A program made the translations under genes and the position numbers. DNA of 64,000 nt from assembly GCA_048463395.1 (NCBI GenBank), contig DBFWPL010000025.1, positions 10,675-74,674 on the forward strand. Direction: 5' to 3'. The stretch is from JAGAJR01 sp048463395. GTDB lineage: Bacteria; Pseudomonadota; Alphaproteobacteria; RF32; CAG-239. This document shows positions 16,718 through 25,602 of the stretch, one piece after another; within the stretch, counting starts at the first letter, position 1, and every line of letters starts with the position of its first letter. Under the pieces are notes generated by a model. It saw only the letters and a program-made list of their open reading frames with translations. It had not been told where the DNA came from and searched no databases.

Positions 16718-17338
16718 TTAAAGTACCTTTCTTTTAAGACCGTTTGTTATTAAATCAAAACTTTGTTCAACCAAAGTCGGAAAATCAAGAGAACATTTGT
16801 CGGTAATGAAACCGCCAAGCAATCCGTGCCATAAGGAACACAAAATTTGTGCCGTAGCCTCAATATTGATTTCGGGAGATATTTCTCCATTTTTTTGTGA
16901 AAAAGTCAATGCTTGTTTTATTTCTTGCAGAGGATATTCGTCAATATCTTTGATTGATTTGCAGATGGTACCGAGAATGGCTTCGGACCACTCCATCTGG
17001 TAGAAAATAAAGAACAGAAATTTCCGATAATAAGGACGATCTCTGACTAAAGTGGCGTTGATGATAAAACGCTGCTTTAAATTATCAACCGATTTGATTT
17101 CGGGAACTTCCTGCAGGATGAAACTGTTGGCACGGTTGAAAGCCTCTCTGATGAGAGCTGCAATTAAATCCGGCTTATTGCGAAAATGCCAGTAAACGGC
17201 ACCTTTGGTCAGGTTAATCCGTTTGGCGATTTCATCAAAGGTTGTACGGGAGTATCCTTTTTCACAAAAAATATCAAGTGCGGACCACAGAATTTTATTT
17301 CTGGTTTGTTCAGCTTCTTCTTTTGTTCTTCTAGCCAT
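16718..17338 (-). CDS. TetR/AcrR family repressor of the efflux operon
   Basis: A transcriptional repressor with an N-terminal DNA-binding domain (ILWSALDIFCEKGYSRTTFDEIA, then LTKGAVYWHFRNKPDLIAALI, a textbook TetR helix-turn-helix) and a variable ligand-binding domain with AcrR-like features (YRKFLFFIFYQMEW). Length 206 residues from ATG 17338. A palindrome overlapping its probable promoter supports autoregulation of the tetR-adaptor-pump operon. Unlike E. coli acrR, it is the first gene of the operon rather than divergent. Confidence 0.92.
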   Translation of the reverse strand: MARRTKEEAEQTRNKILWSALDIFCEKGYSRTTFDEIAKRINLTKGAVYWHFRNKPDLIAALIREAFNRANSFILQEVPEIKSVDNLKQRFIINATLVRDRPYYRKFLFFIFYQMEWSEAILGTICKSIKDIDEYPLQEIKQALTFSQKNGEISPEINIEATAQILCSLWHGLLGGFITDKCSLDFPTLVEQSFDLITNGLKRKVL

Positions 17339-17357
17339 GGTTCTCAACTAACTCTAT

Positions 17358-17381
17358 TATACATACTTGGAGGTATATATA
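17358..17381. promoter_or_regulatory. Probable TetR operator overlapping the efflux operon promoter
   Basis: The 24-bp imperfect palindrome TATACATACTTG / GAGGTATATATA matches in 9 of 12 half-site positions and resembles known AcrR-type operators (TACATAC half-sites). A perfect minus-strand TATAAT (17356-17361) overlaps its left edge, so binding would block the promoter about 20 bp upstream of the regulator ATG. Confidence 0.55.
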
Positions 17382-17411
17382 GTAAATTTCAAAAATTGGC
17401 AAGTTAATTTT

Positions 17412-18983
17412 TTAGAGTTTTCCACTTTTTTTGCAGGGATAAAATATATCTGATTCAATGTTATAGTAGGATGTTTCAACTCCGGAAAGTCCCAAAAGCG
17501 AATGGAAAATATTGTCGTGAGAATAAGAATTGCGAATTTTGTTTCTCAGGCAGTTTGTATCAATATTCATGGCTTGGGCGGTTTCAGCAGATATCCAGAT
17601 AAAGAACGGAATGTCTTTTTGGTAGACGGGAGCCGTATTGTATGGAGCCGCATGTAAGTATTTGCCGTCTTCTCCCAGAGATTCTCCGTGGTCTGAGACA
17701 TAAATCAAGGCGGTGTTGTAATCTTTGGAAAGTTTTTTCAGTTTCTCAATAATCATTGCCAAAAATGCCGAGGTATAGTGAATGGAGTTATCATAAACAT
17801 TGATGAGACTCTCCTGAGAACACTCTCCGAATGATTGATTAGTGCAGACAGGCGTATAAAGTTCCGAGGTTTTCGGATAGTGTTCATGGTAAGCCGGTCC
17901 GTGGCTTCCTCTTTGGTGAAGAACAACAAAGGTATTTTTATCGTTTTTTTGAATTTTTTCTTCAAATGACTGTAACATAACCTCATCTAAACAATGTTTT
18001 GTCCGACAAGGGACTTCTACTTCTATGCGGTCGCAGACGTTATAGCATCCGGTGTTGTTTTCCCTCCATAAGACTTTATATCCGGCATGGTTGAGAATGT
18101 CCAATATGTTCTCCGTATATTCTTCGCTTCCGGTTTTGAAAGATTTTCTGTCCGCAAGGGAAAAAATGCAAGGAAGCGAAACGGCAGTTGATGTTCCGCA
18201 AGAGGTGAAATTGTGGAAATAAATCAGTTCTTTTCCGTATTTTTCCAGTGGTTGGTTGGTTGGACGGTGATATCCGTTGAGAGAAAAATTGGCAGCTCGG
18301 GCTGTTTCACCCATAACAAAAATAATCAGGTTCTTCTTGTCATTCTTCCAATAGGGTTTAAGTTCTGCATCTTCCGAGATTTTTATCAGAGGAGGTTTCG
18401 GTTTTAATTTTATTTTGGCTACGGAGATAACGGCTCCGATGTAGTTGACGGGAATAAGCGAGTATTTTATGCTTTTGTGATTTTTTAAGAATGGTTTGAC
18501 GGAAGAATAGCCTCCGAGGATGATGCCGGCAGCTGTCAGTACTGAGATTAATGCTGAAATGCCGTTGCTTTTATATGTTGTGAAAATAATATTTGTTTTA
18601 TATATGATCAGAGAAGGGATAATACCCAGGAAAACGATAAATCCGGCAAGTTTTAAACTTAATAAGTCGCAGATTTCATAAACATCCGTTTTCAGGGTGT
18701 TAAGCAGCATGATTTTATCAATTTCAGTATTGTAGGTATACATAAAATAAAAAGTAAACGTGTTGAGTATCAGAAGAAAAATACTCATAGGTTTGACTGT
18801 TTGGGGATGAAAAAGGAGTGTGCAGGCAATATTTAACAGAAGAAAAGTGCAAATTGCCGCTCCCAGAACAAACCAGCCGGATGCCGTTATTTCATAAATC
18901 TTTTTCAGAAAAATACCATTATAAACCGTAAGGGTAAACAGGGCATAAATTAAATTGAAAAATACAGATTTGATTTTAAGCAT
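17412..18983 (-). CDS. eptA: Lipid A phosphoethanolamine transferase (EptA/MCR family)
   Basis: Transfers phosphoethanolamine from phosphatidylethanolamine to lipid A, lowering negative charge and polymyxin binding. Residues about 1-160 hold five transmembrane segments. The periplasmic alkaline-phosphatase-like domain carries IFVMGETARAANFSLNGY (zinc ligand Glu), the phosphoacceptor Thr in SCGTSTAVSLPCIFS, the cysteine-rich NNTGCYNVCDRIEV, and the zinc-binding YVSDHGESLGEDGKYLHAAP. Length 523 from ATG 18983 is close to EptA. The frame continues 47 codons upstream into hdaA, but that part does not look like protein and has no good start. It follows hdaA by 11 bp. Confidence 0.93.
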   Translation of the reverse strand: MLKIKSVFFNLIYALFTLTVYNGIFLKKIYEITASGWFVLGAAICTFLLLNIACTLLFHPQTVKPMSIFLLILNTFTFYFMYTYNTEIDKIMLLNTLKTDVYEICDLLSLKLAGFIVFLGIIPSLIIYKTNIIFTTYKSNGISALISVLTAAGIILGGYSSVKPFLKNHKSIKYSLIPVNYIGAVISVAKIKLKPKPPLIKISEDAELKPYWKNDKKNLIIFVMGETARAANFSLNGYHRPTNQPLEKYGKELIYFHNFTSCGTSTAVSLPCIFSLADRKSFKTGSEEYTENILDILNHAGYKVLWRENNTGCYNVCDRIEVEVPCRTKHCLDEVMLQSFEEKIQKNDKNTFVVLHQRGSHGPAYHEHYPKTSELYTPVCTNQSFGECSQESLINVYDNSIHYTSAFLAMIIEKLKKLSKDYNTALIYVSDHGESLGEDGKYLHAAPYNTAPVYQKDIPFFIWISAETAQAMNIDTNCLRNKIRNSYSHDNIFHSLLGLSGVETSYYNIESDIFYPCKKSGKL

Positions 18984-18994
18984 TTGAGTTCTTT

Positions 18995-19723
18995 CTAGAA
19001 AAGATTTCCCTGATGGTCGTCGGTCAAATAAGATATGGCTTCTTTGACAATGGGGATGGAAACGGCTCGTTTGCGGGCCAGGGAAATATGGTCGATTTCG
19101 GCGACAAGTTTGCGGGTATAGCAAAAAGAACGCTGCATATTGGCGAGAATGTAATTTACAATTTCAGGAGAAACGACAATTTGCCGGTCTGCAAACAGTT
19201 TGACTATCAGAGCGGAGAGAAGGTCGTCATCCGGTTCGCCGATTTCAATGGCGGGAACAATGTTTAATCGGGATTGCAAATCCGGCAGGTTGAGTTTAAG
19301 ACGAGCAGGGGCGGTTTCCGCGGTAAAAAGGATGTATCCGCCTTCGTTGCGGTAGAGATTGTATAAATGGAACATGGCTTCCTGATTAATGTTCTCATCC
19401 AAATCTTCCACAATCAGGCATTGGTGTTTTTGAAACAGTTGGTGTATGTTTTCAAGTTTCAAGTCTTTAGCTTTGATATTCGGTATTTTATACGGATAAT
19501 GTGTCAGTACGGAAACCTGATTGGAAAAAATGTTGGCCAGATGCGTTTTTCCGCAGCCGGAAGGACCATAAAGACAAATGGCAAAGAAAGGCCATTGCGG
19601 CCAGGCTTCCAGAGTTCGCACGGCTTCAATATTACAATGGGCTACCATGAAATCTTCCTTATCCAAATAAGGTTGATGTTCCAATTCCAAAGGAAGCTGC
19701 CGTATGTTATTATTTTTTGCCAT
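18995..19723 (-). CDS. hdaA: HdaA-like DnaA-regulatory inactivation protein
   Basis: An AAA+ DnaA paralogue lacking the DNA-binding domain. Bound to the sliding clamp, it stimulates DnaA-ATP hydrolysis to prevent re-initiation. The N-terminal clamp-binding motif RQLPLEL is visible. The Walker A is YGPSGCGKTHLANIF and the Walker B area CLIVEDLDEN. Sensor-like AETAPARLKLNLPDLQSRLN follows. Length 242 from ATG 19723; a TTG 12 bp upstream is the alternative. It starts 15 bp after the cckA stop, so replication control and cell-cycle signalling share a transcript here. Confidence 0.85.
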   Translation of the reverse strand: MAKNNNIRQLPLELEHQPYLDKEDFMVAHCNIEAVRTLEAWPQWPFFAICLYGPSGCGKTHLANIFSNQVSVLTHYPYKIPNIKAKDLKLENIHQLFQKHQCLIVEDLDENINQEAMFHLYNLYRNEGGYILFTAETAPARLKLNLPDLQSRLNIVPAIEIGEPDDDLLSALIVKLFADRQIVVSPEIVNYILANMQRSFCYTRKLVAEIDHISLARKRAVSIPIVKEAISYLTDDHQGNLF

Positions 19724-19737
19724 ATATTGTCTCAAGT

Positions 19738-22395
19738 TTATTTTTTGCTATTTAAGACATCAAAAACTTTTTGAGTCAAGTCTCCAAGGCTAAACGGTTT
19801 GGCCATAAATTCAAAATTCTGACTGCCGGCGAGTTCTTTGCGGGCGATTTCTTCCGAGTAGCCGGATGCCAGAATAATTCGTATTCCCGGAATTTTTTCT
19901 TTAACAATTCCGGCCAGTTCGGCACCATTAATTCCCGGCATAACCATATCGGTAATCAGTAAGTCAAAGTCTGTCGTTTGCTCAAGTTGTTCAAGGGCGT
20001 TTTCAGCGGAGTTACAGGCAGTAACTTCATATCCTTTCTTTTTTAAGGCTCTGACGGCAAAAGTTCTGACAGAATCCTCGTCTTCGACGAAAAGAATGTG
20101 AATGCTGGTGGTTTTGGATGAGTTGTTGTTTTCATGCGGTCGGTCGATTGCCGAAACATTTAAGCCGAAAATAAGTTTTTGATTCATGGCGACCGGTGAT
20201 GTGATTTTTTCCTGAACGGTCAGAACAGGTGTGCCGTCTTTGGCCGTAATTCGGCTTTGTTCTGCGGTGTCTTTCATGTTTTTCTCTTCGGCATCACTGT
20301 CAAAGCGAGGGAGGTGGATGGAAAAAGTGGTTCCTTTGCCGATGACGCTTTCTACTTTGATAAAACCTTCGGTTTGGCGAACAATGCCGTAAACCATGGA
20401 CAAGCCTAAACCTGTTCCCGAGCCGACAACATTTTGTTTTGTGGAGAAAAACGGTTCAAAAATACGGGTGAGGTTTTCAATCGGGATGCCGCATCCGGTG
20501 TCTTTGACATCAATAACCACAAAATTTCCGGGTTTGATGATATCGGCCCCAAATTGGTATGGTTCGGTCAGTTCTTCCGTACGGGTGGTTATGTTTAAAG
20601 TGCCGCTTCCGTTCATGGCGTCTTTGGCGTTAACGGCTAAGTTGATGATAACCTGAGAAAACTGAACGGGATCAACGCGGATGTAGCCCAAGTCATTGCC
20701 GTGGTGGAATTTTAACACAATTTGTTCGCCGAGAATACGTTTGAGCATGTGGCTTAATTCCACAAAGTTTTCGGTAACGTTAATCAGTTTGGGTTTTAAA
20801 GGTTGTTTACGTGAGAAAGCCAAAAGCTGCCGAACCAATCCGGCAGCCCGGTTAGCATTCTGTTTAATTTGGATTAAATCGGCAAAGGACGGATCGCCGA
20901 CACCGTGTCTTTGCAGCAGAAGGTCGCAGAAGCCTATCATGGCGGTCAGCAGGTTATTGAAATCGTGAGCTACACCGCCGGCCAATTGTCCCATTGCCTG
21001 CATTTTTTGAGCTTGGGCAAACTGCATTTCCAGAGTTTTCTGCTGAGTGGCGTCTATCATATATAATACTAAGCCTTCCGCTTCTTCATTCGGGGAAGCG
21101 TGGAATTTTCGCATCGGATTAACGTAAAGCATGGCTATTTTATTGTCGTTGCTTTTCTTTATGCGGACATCGGTGGAGTATGACGGTGTTTCTCCGTCAA
21201 AAACATTATAAAATTCTTTGCGGAGTTTAATATCGTCGTCCGTACCAATGTAAGAGAAGATGTTTTGATTAAGAAGCTGTGTTTTTTCAATATTAAAAAA
21301 TTGTAAGAGGCTGTCATTGCATTCTTTGATTGTACCGTCCGGAGCGGTAAAAACAATTCCGACCGGAGAGTTGTTGAACAGCCAGCTTATTTTATCGGCA
21401 GCGGAGCTTAAATTTCTTTTTAAATCGGCTTCGGACGGAAGGTTTCCGACAACAACGCCGCGGTATTTAATTTCTTTATTAGTTCTGAAACTTTCTTGAG
21501 CGGCATAGCATTCTGCAACGATGTTTTTGGCGGAAACAAGATAAATTTTGCCTTGCCAGAAAGAATTTTGTTCCGGAAGCGGGGAATTGCTGCTCAGAAA
21601 TTCTTTTAAATTATGTTCGCCCAATTCTTCGCGGCTTTTGCTTAGCAATTTGGCAAAACCGTGGTTGCAATATTCAATGTTGTATTCTTTGTCGCAGGTA
21701 TAGACCCCGACCGGAAGATAATCCAGAAAGTCATGAAGGGATTTTCTTTCATCCTGAAAGATTTGCTCCATGTTTTTAGCGGCGGTAATATCTTCAATGC
21801 TCCAGAACAGATAGGTTGATTTTTTTATTTTTTTTATTGAAAACGGCCCTTCAAATATTCCGGTCTTTTTCAGGAAAATCGGACGGACGGAAATTTCAAA
21901 CCACTCTTCTTGTTTGAAGACTTTATCATCATCCGGGCTGAGCGACAGAGCCAAGGTAACTTTTTCGGGAACTAGGTTGGCACAAGCGGTCTTGAGGCGG
22001 TAAAAAGCTGCTTTGTTGGAACGGTTTTCCGACAACAATTTTTCCAAAAAAGGCAATATCGGTTCGTTTTTGAAAAACTCTCTGGCATAATCGTTTTGGA
22101 TGACAGGTTCCTGAAGAGCGTTGTCTATCCGTCGGCCTTTAAAGTCATTTTTTAAGATTTCGTTGGCAAAACCGCCGTAGCTGATAGCTTCTTCTCCGGC
22201 GGAGATGGTTTTAATGGTCAGCGTCAGGCAAAAGACGGTCATTAATACCATTGAGATAAGCAGATAGAGAAAATACTGCGGATACAGCAAAAAAGAGATG
22301 AGCAAAACGGTCAGGCCTATTAAGGAATAAGCCAGAAAAACCAGTCTTTTTTGCAAAAGTCTGTCAGGCCTGTGGGTTTTTAAGCTGCATAACAT
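19738..22395 (-). CDS. cckA: Cell-cycle hybrid histidine kinase CckA
   Basis: The alphaproteobacterial master phosphorelay kinase that feeds ChpT and CtrA. The 885-residue protein starts inside flhB (32-bp overlap). Order of parts: two transmembrane segments (about residues 20-65), a divergent PAS, PAS LDYLPVGVYTCDKEYNIEYC, PAS FNNSPVGIVFTAPDGTIKEC, then HisKA with the phospho-His in LAGGVAHDFNNLLTAMIGF. The HATPase has NLAVNAKDAM, DTGCGIP and GSGTGLGLSMVYGIV. The C-terminal receiver has FVEDEDSVR and the phospho-acceptor Asp in LLITDMVMPGING. All catalytic motifs are present, so it should be both kinase and phosphatase. Location directly after flhB suggests joint control of motility and the cell cycle. 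Confidence 0.9.
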   Translation of the reverse strand: MLCSLKTHRPDRLLQKRLVFLAYSLIGLTVLLISFLLYPQYFLYLLISMVLMTVFCLTLTIKTISAGEEAISYGGFANEILKNDFKGRRIDNALQEPVIQNDYAREFFKNEPILPFLEKLLSENRSNKAAFYRLKTACANLVPEKVTLALSLSPDDDKVFKQEEWFEISVRPIFLKKTGIFEGPFSIKKIKKSTYLFWSIEDITAAKNMEQIFQDERKSLHDFLDYLPVGVYTCDKEYNIEYCNHGFAKLLSKSREELGEHNLKEFLSSNSPLPEQNSFWQGKIYLVSAKNIVAECYAAQESFRTNKEIKYRGVVVGNLPSEADLKRNLSSAADKISWLFNNSPVGIVFTAPDGTIKECNDSLLQFFNIEKTQLLNQNIFSYIGTDDDIKLRKEFYNVFDGETPSYSTDVRIKKSNDNKIAMLYVNPMRKFHASPNEEAEGLVLYMIDATQQKTLEMQFAQAQKMQAMGQLAGGVAHDFNNLLTAMIGFCDLLLQRHGVGDPSFADLIQIKQNANRAAGLVRQLLAFSRKQPLKPKLINVTENFVELSHMLKRILGEQIVLKFHHGNDLGYIRVDPVQFSQVIINLAVNAKDAMNGSGTLNITTRTEELTEPYQFGADIIKPGNFVVIDVKDTGCGIPIENLTRIFEPFFSTKQNVVGSGTGLGLSMVYGIVRQTEGFIKVESVIGKGTTFSIHLPRFDSDAEEKNMKDTAEQSRITAKDGTPVLTVQEKITSPVAMNQKLIFGLNVSAIDRPHENNNSSKTTSIHILFVEDEDSVRTFAVRALKKKGYEVTACNSAENALEQLEQTTDFDLLITDMVMPGINGAELAGIVKEKIPGIRIILASGYSEEIARKELAGSQNFEFMAKPFSLGDLTQKVFDVLNSKK

Positions 22396-23440
22396 ATCCA
22401 ATTACCTCGGCAACGGCTTTAAAGTGTTCTTGCGGAATGGCCTGATCCAAATCCACCGAAGCGAATAAGGCACGAGCCAATGGCGGGTTTTCAACAATAG
22501 GGACATTATTTTCTTCCGCCAATTCTCTAATGCGAAGAGCCAAATGGTCAAGACCTTTGGCAACAACGACCGGAGCATCCATTGTTTCCATTTTATATTC
22601 CAAAGCAACGGCGTAATGGGTCGGGTTGACGATAACCACGTCGGCTTTCGGAACATTGTCCATCATGCGGTGGCGGGCTCTTTCCATACGAACCTGTCGT
22701 ATTCTGGATTTAACCAGAGGGTCGCCTTCCATTTGTTTGTATTCGTCTTTGACCTCTTGTTTGGTCATGCGTAATTTCTTCAAATGGCTGTATTTCTGCC
22801 AGGCGTAGTCGGCAAGAGCTATAATCAGCACGGCAATCAGAACCGTAAATATCAATAATACGACAACTTTATGAATAAAAGATAAAATTGCCATGGTATC
22901 CATGGTCGGCATTAAATTTATTTTCTCAAGGTAGGGGCGGATAACCAGAATACTAATGAACGTGATTACGGTAATCTTTATAATGCCTTTTAAGCTTTCC
23001 ACGACTTTTTTCATATTAATAAATTTGGGAAGAGCGGCAAAAATGTTTAATTTGTTCCAATCGGGAAGGAGTTTTTTGGGAGCGTAAACAAAACCGGTTT
23101 GGGCAATACTGGCCGTTAGTCCCAGAATCATAAAAATCAGGAACGGAATGCTGAGAATTTTCAACATTCCCATAACCGTTTGTCCGAAAAGAAACTGCAA
23201 ATGTTTGGGGTCGGTCGGAATGCTTTCGGGATTTTCGATGAATTTAAGCGAAAGAGTATAAAACCATTTGAACATAAGCGGTAATAACAGCCAGACGACA
23301 AACAGCATTCCCAGTAACATCAGGAAGCTTTTGGCATCCTGAGAAATCGCCACATCGCCTTCTTCTTTGGCTTTGCTGATTTTTCGTTCCGACGGTTCTT
23401 CCGTTTTGGAGGCGTCATCGTCATCTTCCGCGGCTATCAT
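22364..23440 (-). CDS. flhB: Flagellar export switch protein FlhB
   Basis: An inner-membrane gate component of the flagellar type III export apparatus that switches substrate class by self-cleavage. The 358-residue protein has the N-terminal tail (SKTEEPSERKISKAKEEG), four membrane segments, and the cytoplasmic domain with the autocleavage motif NPTHYAVALEYK, then APVVVAKGLDHLA and ENPPLARALF. The intact NPTH indicates a functional switch. It follows fliR by 9 bp and its 3' end overlaps cckA. Confidence 0.97.
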   Translation of the reverse strand: MIAAEDDDDASKTEEPSERKISKAKEEGDVAISQDAKSFLMLLGMLFVVWLLLPLMFKWFYTLSLKFIENPESIPTDPKHLQFLFGQTVMGMLKILSIPFLIFMILGLTASIAQTGFVYAPKKLLPDWNKLNIFAALPKFINMKKVVESLKGIIKITVITFISILVIRPYLEKINLMPTMDTMAILSFIHKVVVLLIFTVLIAVLIIALADYAWQKYSHLKKLRMTKQEVKDEYKQMEGDPLVKSRIRQVRMERARHRMMDNVPKADVVIVNPTHYAVALEYKMETMDAPVVVAKGLDHLALRIRELAEENNVPIVENPPLARALFASVDLDQAIPQEHFKAVAEVIGYVMQLKNPQA

Positions 23441-23449
23441 CCGGCACCT

Positions 23450-24205
23450 CTATTTGGCAAACTGTTCCAAGCCTTCTTCATAATACTTCATAAACCAAAG
23501 TATCATCATCGGCATGGTGATTAAAAACACGCCCAGTCCCAGATAAATTTGCAAGGGCAGGGATAAGAAGAAGATGTTTAGCTGCGGCATTAATCTGGAA
23601 ACCAGTCCCATGCCGACATAAAACACTATCGTAAAAGCGATGAACGGGGATCCGATTTTAAATCCCATGACGAAAGATTTGTTCATCGTATCGCTCAGAA
23701 AATTTGAGAAATCTTCGACCGGAAGCGGTGCACCGACACTGAAAATACGATAACTGTCGACAACGGCTTCCAACATGAGGTGGTGCAGATCCGTGATGAA
23801 AATAACGACAATAGCCAATAAACTTAAGAATGTTTCAATCACAACGGATTGGTTCATGCTGGTCGGGTCAAAAATCTGGGCATTGGAAAAACCGATGGCT
23901 TGTCCGGCGAAGTTTCCGGCCAGATTGAGTGCGGAAAAGAGTATTTGCATCAGGACACCGAAGAAAATTCCGATGGTTATTTCAAACAGGCAGATTTCTG
24001 CAAAATCCAAGAAATGCTTGGGTTGAACAGGGAGATATTCATTCAGAAAAGGCACTAAAACAAAAGTCAGAGCCAAAGCTACGGAAAGACGGTATCTCAT
24101 GTTGACGTAATTTGTCATAAAGCCCGGCATTATCATAACGGCCGAGCCTATTCTTAAAAATACGAGAACATAGCGATAAAGTTCCAGATTTAAAAGTTCT
24201 GTCAT
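23450..24205 (-). CDS. fliR: Flagellar biosynthetic protein FliR
   Basis: An export-gate membrane protein that assembles with FliP and FliQ. At 251 residues with six hydrophobic segments it is full length. Typical stretches are FLRIGSAVMIMPGF, GQAIGFSNAQIFDPTSMNQSV and GLVSRLMPQLNIFFLSLPLQI. It lies 3 bp after fliQ and 9 bp before flhB, the usual gate-gene order. Confidence 0.96.
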   Translation of the reverse strand: MTELLNLELYRYVLVFLRIGSAVMIMPGFMTNYVNMRYRLSVALALTFVLVPFLNEYLPVQPKHFLDFAEICLFEITIGIFFGVLMQILFSALNLAGNFAGQAIGFSNAQIFDPTSMNQSVVIETFLSLLAIVVIFITDLHHLMLEAVVDSYRIFSVGAPLPVEDFSNFLSDTMNKSFVMGFKIGSPFIAFTIVFYVGMGLVSRLMPQLNIFFLSLPLQIYLGLGVFLITMPMMILWFMKYYEEGLEQFAK

Positions 24206-24208
24206 TTG

Positions 24209-24475
24209 TTATCCGCCGCTTACGATTTTATCAAATAAAGTATCCGTAAGTATTTTCATTTGTGAAAGCATGAACGGAAACAGCAAAATTAGAGTTACAA
24301 ATACAGCCAGAATTTTAGGAACAAAGGCCAGAGTCATTTCCTGAATTTGGGTCAGAGCCTGAAAGATACCTACAATCAGACCAATAAACAAGGCTACCAG
24401 CAAAATCGGGCTGACAATCTTGATTAAGGTAAAAATCGCGTCTCGGGATATGTCTAATACTTCAACTTCATTCAT
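24209..24475 (-). CDS. fliQ: Flagellar biosynthetic protein FliQ
   Basis: A small export-gate subunit of 88 residues with two transmembrane helices (IFTLIKIVSPILLVALFIGLI and FVPKILAVFVTLILLFPFML). The central GIFQALTQIQEMTLAF is the FliQ signature. It begins 14 bp after the GH114-like gene stop. Confidence 0.95.
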   Translation of the reverse strand: MNEVEVLDISRDAIFTLIKIVSPILLVALFIGLIVGIFQALTQIQEMTLAFVPKILAVFVTLILLFPFMLSQMKILTDTLFDKIVSGG

Positions 24476-24489
24476 CTGTCTGTCTCATT

Positions 24490-25602
24490 TTATTCCAGCG
24501 GGGTTTGTTTTTCAAAATAGCGGTGGTTTTCAATTCCGGTCAAAAATGCTCCGTCGTATCCGTTGTCTATAATTTTTTCAAAATTGCGACCCATGATTTT
24601 TTTCCATGCGTCATTCCAATATTCGGTAATTATGCTGTCATTGCTGACAAATGATATTCTCTTGAGCCATGCCGGATTTCCGATTTTCCAGCCGAGTTTG
24701 CGAAGATATGGGTTGTTTCTGATTTCGCTGACGTTAAATAAGGCAATAATTTGTCTGCGGGTACCGTTTTTTTTGAATTTCAACCGATCAACATCTTCCT
24801 GAGTGAGAACTTCCCGGTTATGAAACAACGGATTGATAACGACAACATCGTAATTTGAATGACGGATGTCATCAATGAAACCTTCTTTATTTTTATATTC
24901 TTTATCGTTTATCAAAAAAGAGATGTTTTGAGCGTCTTGCAGGTTATAAATATTTTTGGCGTTTTCATTAATAACCGGTTGTCCGACAATGTGTTTGAAG
25001 GCTTCATCTTTGTTAATGAACGGATAGGTTAAACTACCCGTTGCCACGGCGTTTTCAATCGCTTTGTCAAAAGCTTTTCCGTTTCGGCAATGATCTATTG
25101 AAATAAGTTTGATTTTTTCATTGTGAATAATCGGACTTATTTTTTGCGGTTGGCAAAATTGGTTATTTAAGACAATGGCATCTATATTTTGGACATAGGG
25201 TTGTACACCGTAACCTGAGGCGGCATCTATTTCCGAAGCCGGTTGTTTTAATTTTGTCAGGAAGCTAGGATCTTTGGCGTTTATTTCTTTTTCTCGGGCA
25301 GCATTATAGCCTTCCAAATGATGTTCCCAGAGGCTTTTGCTTAAGAGTTCTTGTCCGTCGTGGACGATGATTTGAAAATCCTTATTTTTATTTTTTGCAT
25401 AGCGGCTGAGTAAAATTAAATTATCCCGCATTTTTTCACGATAATTGATAATATGCCGCGGCGGTACTTCTATATCAAGGATGTCTTCCGCATAAGTATA
25501 AGGATTTTCCTGATTAAAACCGTATAACCCGGTATCCGCACCTGCCGGAAAGGCAAGTGCGGTTAAAATACCGGAAATTATTAGGTTTCTATGTAATGAC
25601 AT
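24490..25602 (-). CDS. Secreted GH114-like (endo-alpha-1,4-polygalactosaminidase / TM1410 family) TIM-barrel protein
   Basis: An exported protein (370 residues from ATG 25602) with signal peptide MSLHRNLIISGILTALAFPAGA. The C-terminal half follows the GH114/TM1410 pattern: a Val-Ile beta strand with Asn-Pro (YDVVVINPLF), QIIALFNVSEIRNNP, then TEYWNDAWKKIM and IIDNGYDGAFLTGIENHRYF. In most family members the last motif reads GfDGvyLDiiD; here the LD aspartate is Thr, so activity may be altered. It overlaps the pgm stop by 14 bp, which suggests translational coupling. The role may be turnover of a galactosamine-containing cell-surface polymer; this is inference. Confidence 0.65.
   Translation of the reverse strand: MSLHRNLIISGILTALAFPAGADTGLYGFNQENPYTYAEDILDIEVPPRHIINYREKMRDNLILLSRYAKNKNKDFQIIVHDGQELLSKSLWEHHLEGYNAAREKEINAKDPSFLTKLKQPASEIDAASGYGVQPYVQNIDAIVLNNQFCQPQKISPIIHNEKIKLISIDHCRNGKAFDKAIENAVATGSLTYPFINKDEAFKHIVGQPVINENAKNIYNLQDAQNISFLINDKEYKNKEGFIDDIRHSNYDVVVINPLFHNREVLTQEDVDRLKFKKNGTRRQIIALFNVSEIRNNPYLRKLGWKIGNPAWLKRISFVSNDSIITEYWNDAWKKIMGRNFEKIIDNGYDGAFLTGIENHRYFEKQTPLE

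Noticed and set aside
18984..19124. N-terminal extension of EptA by 47 codons
   Set aside because: It overlaps hdaA, is Arg/Pro/His-rich unlike EptA, and lacks a good start.
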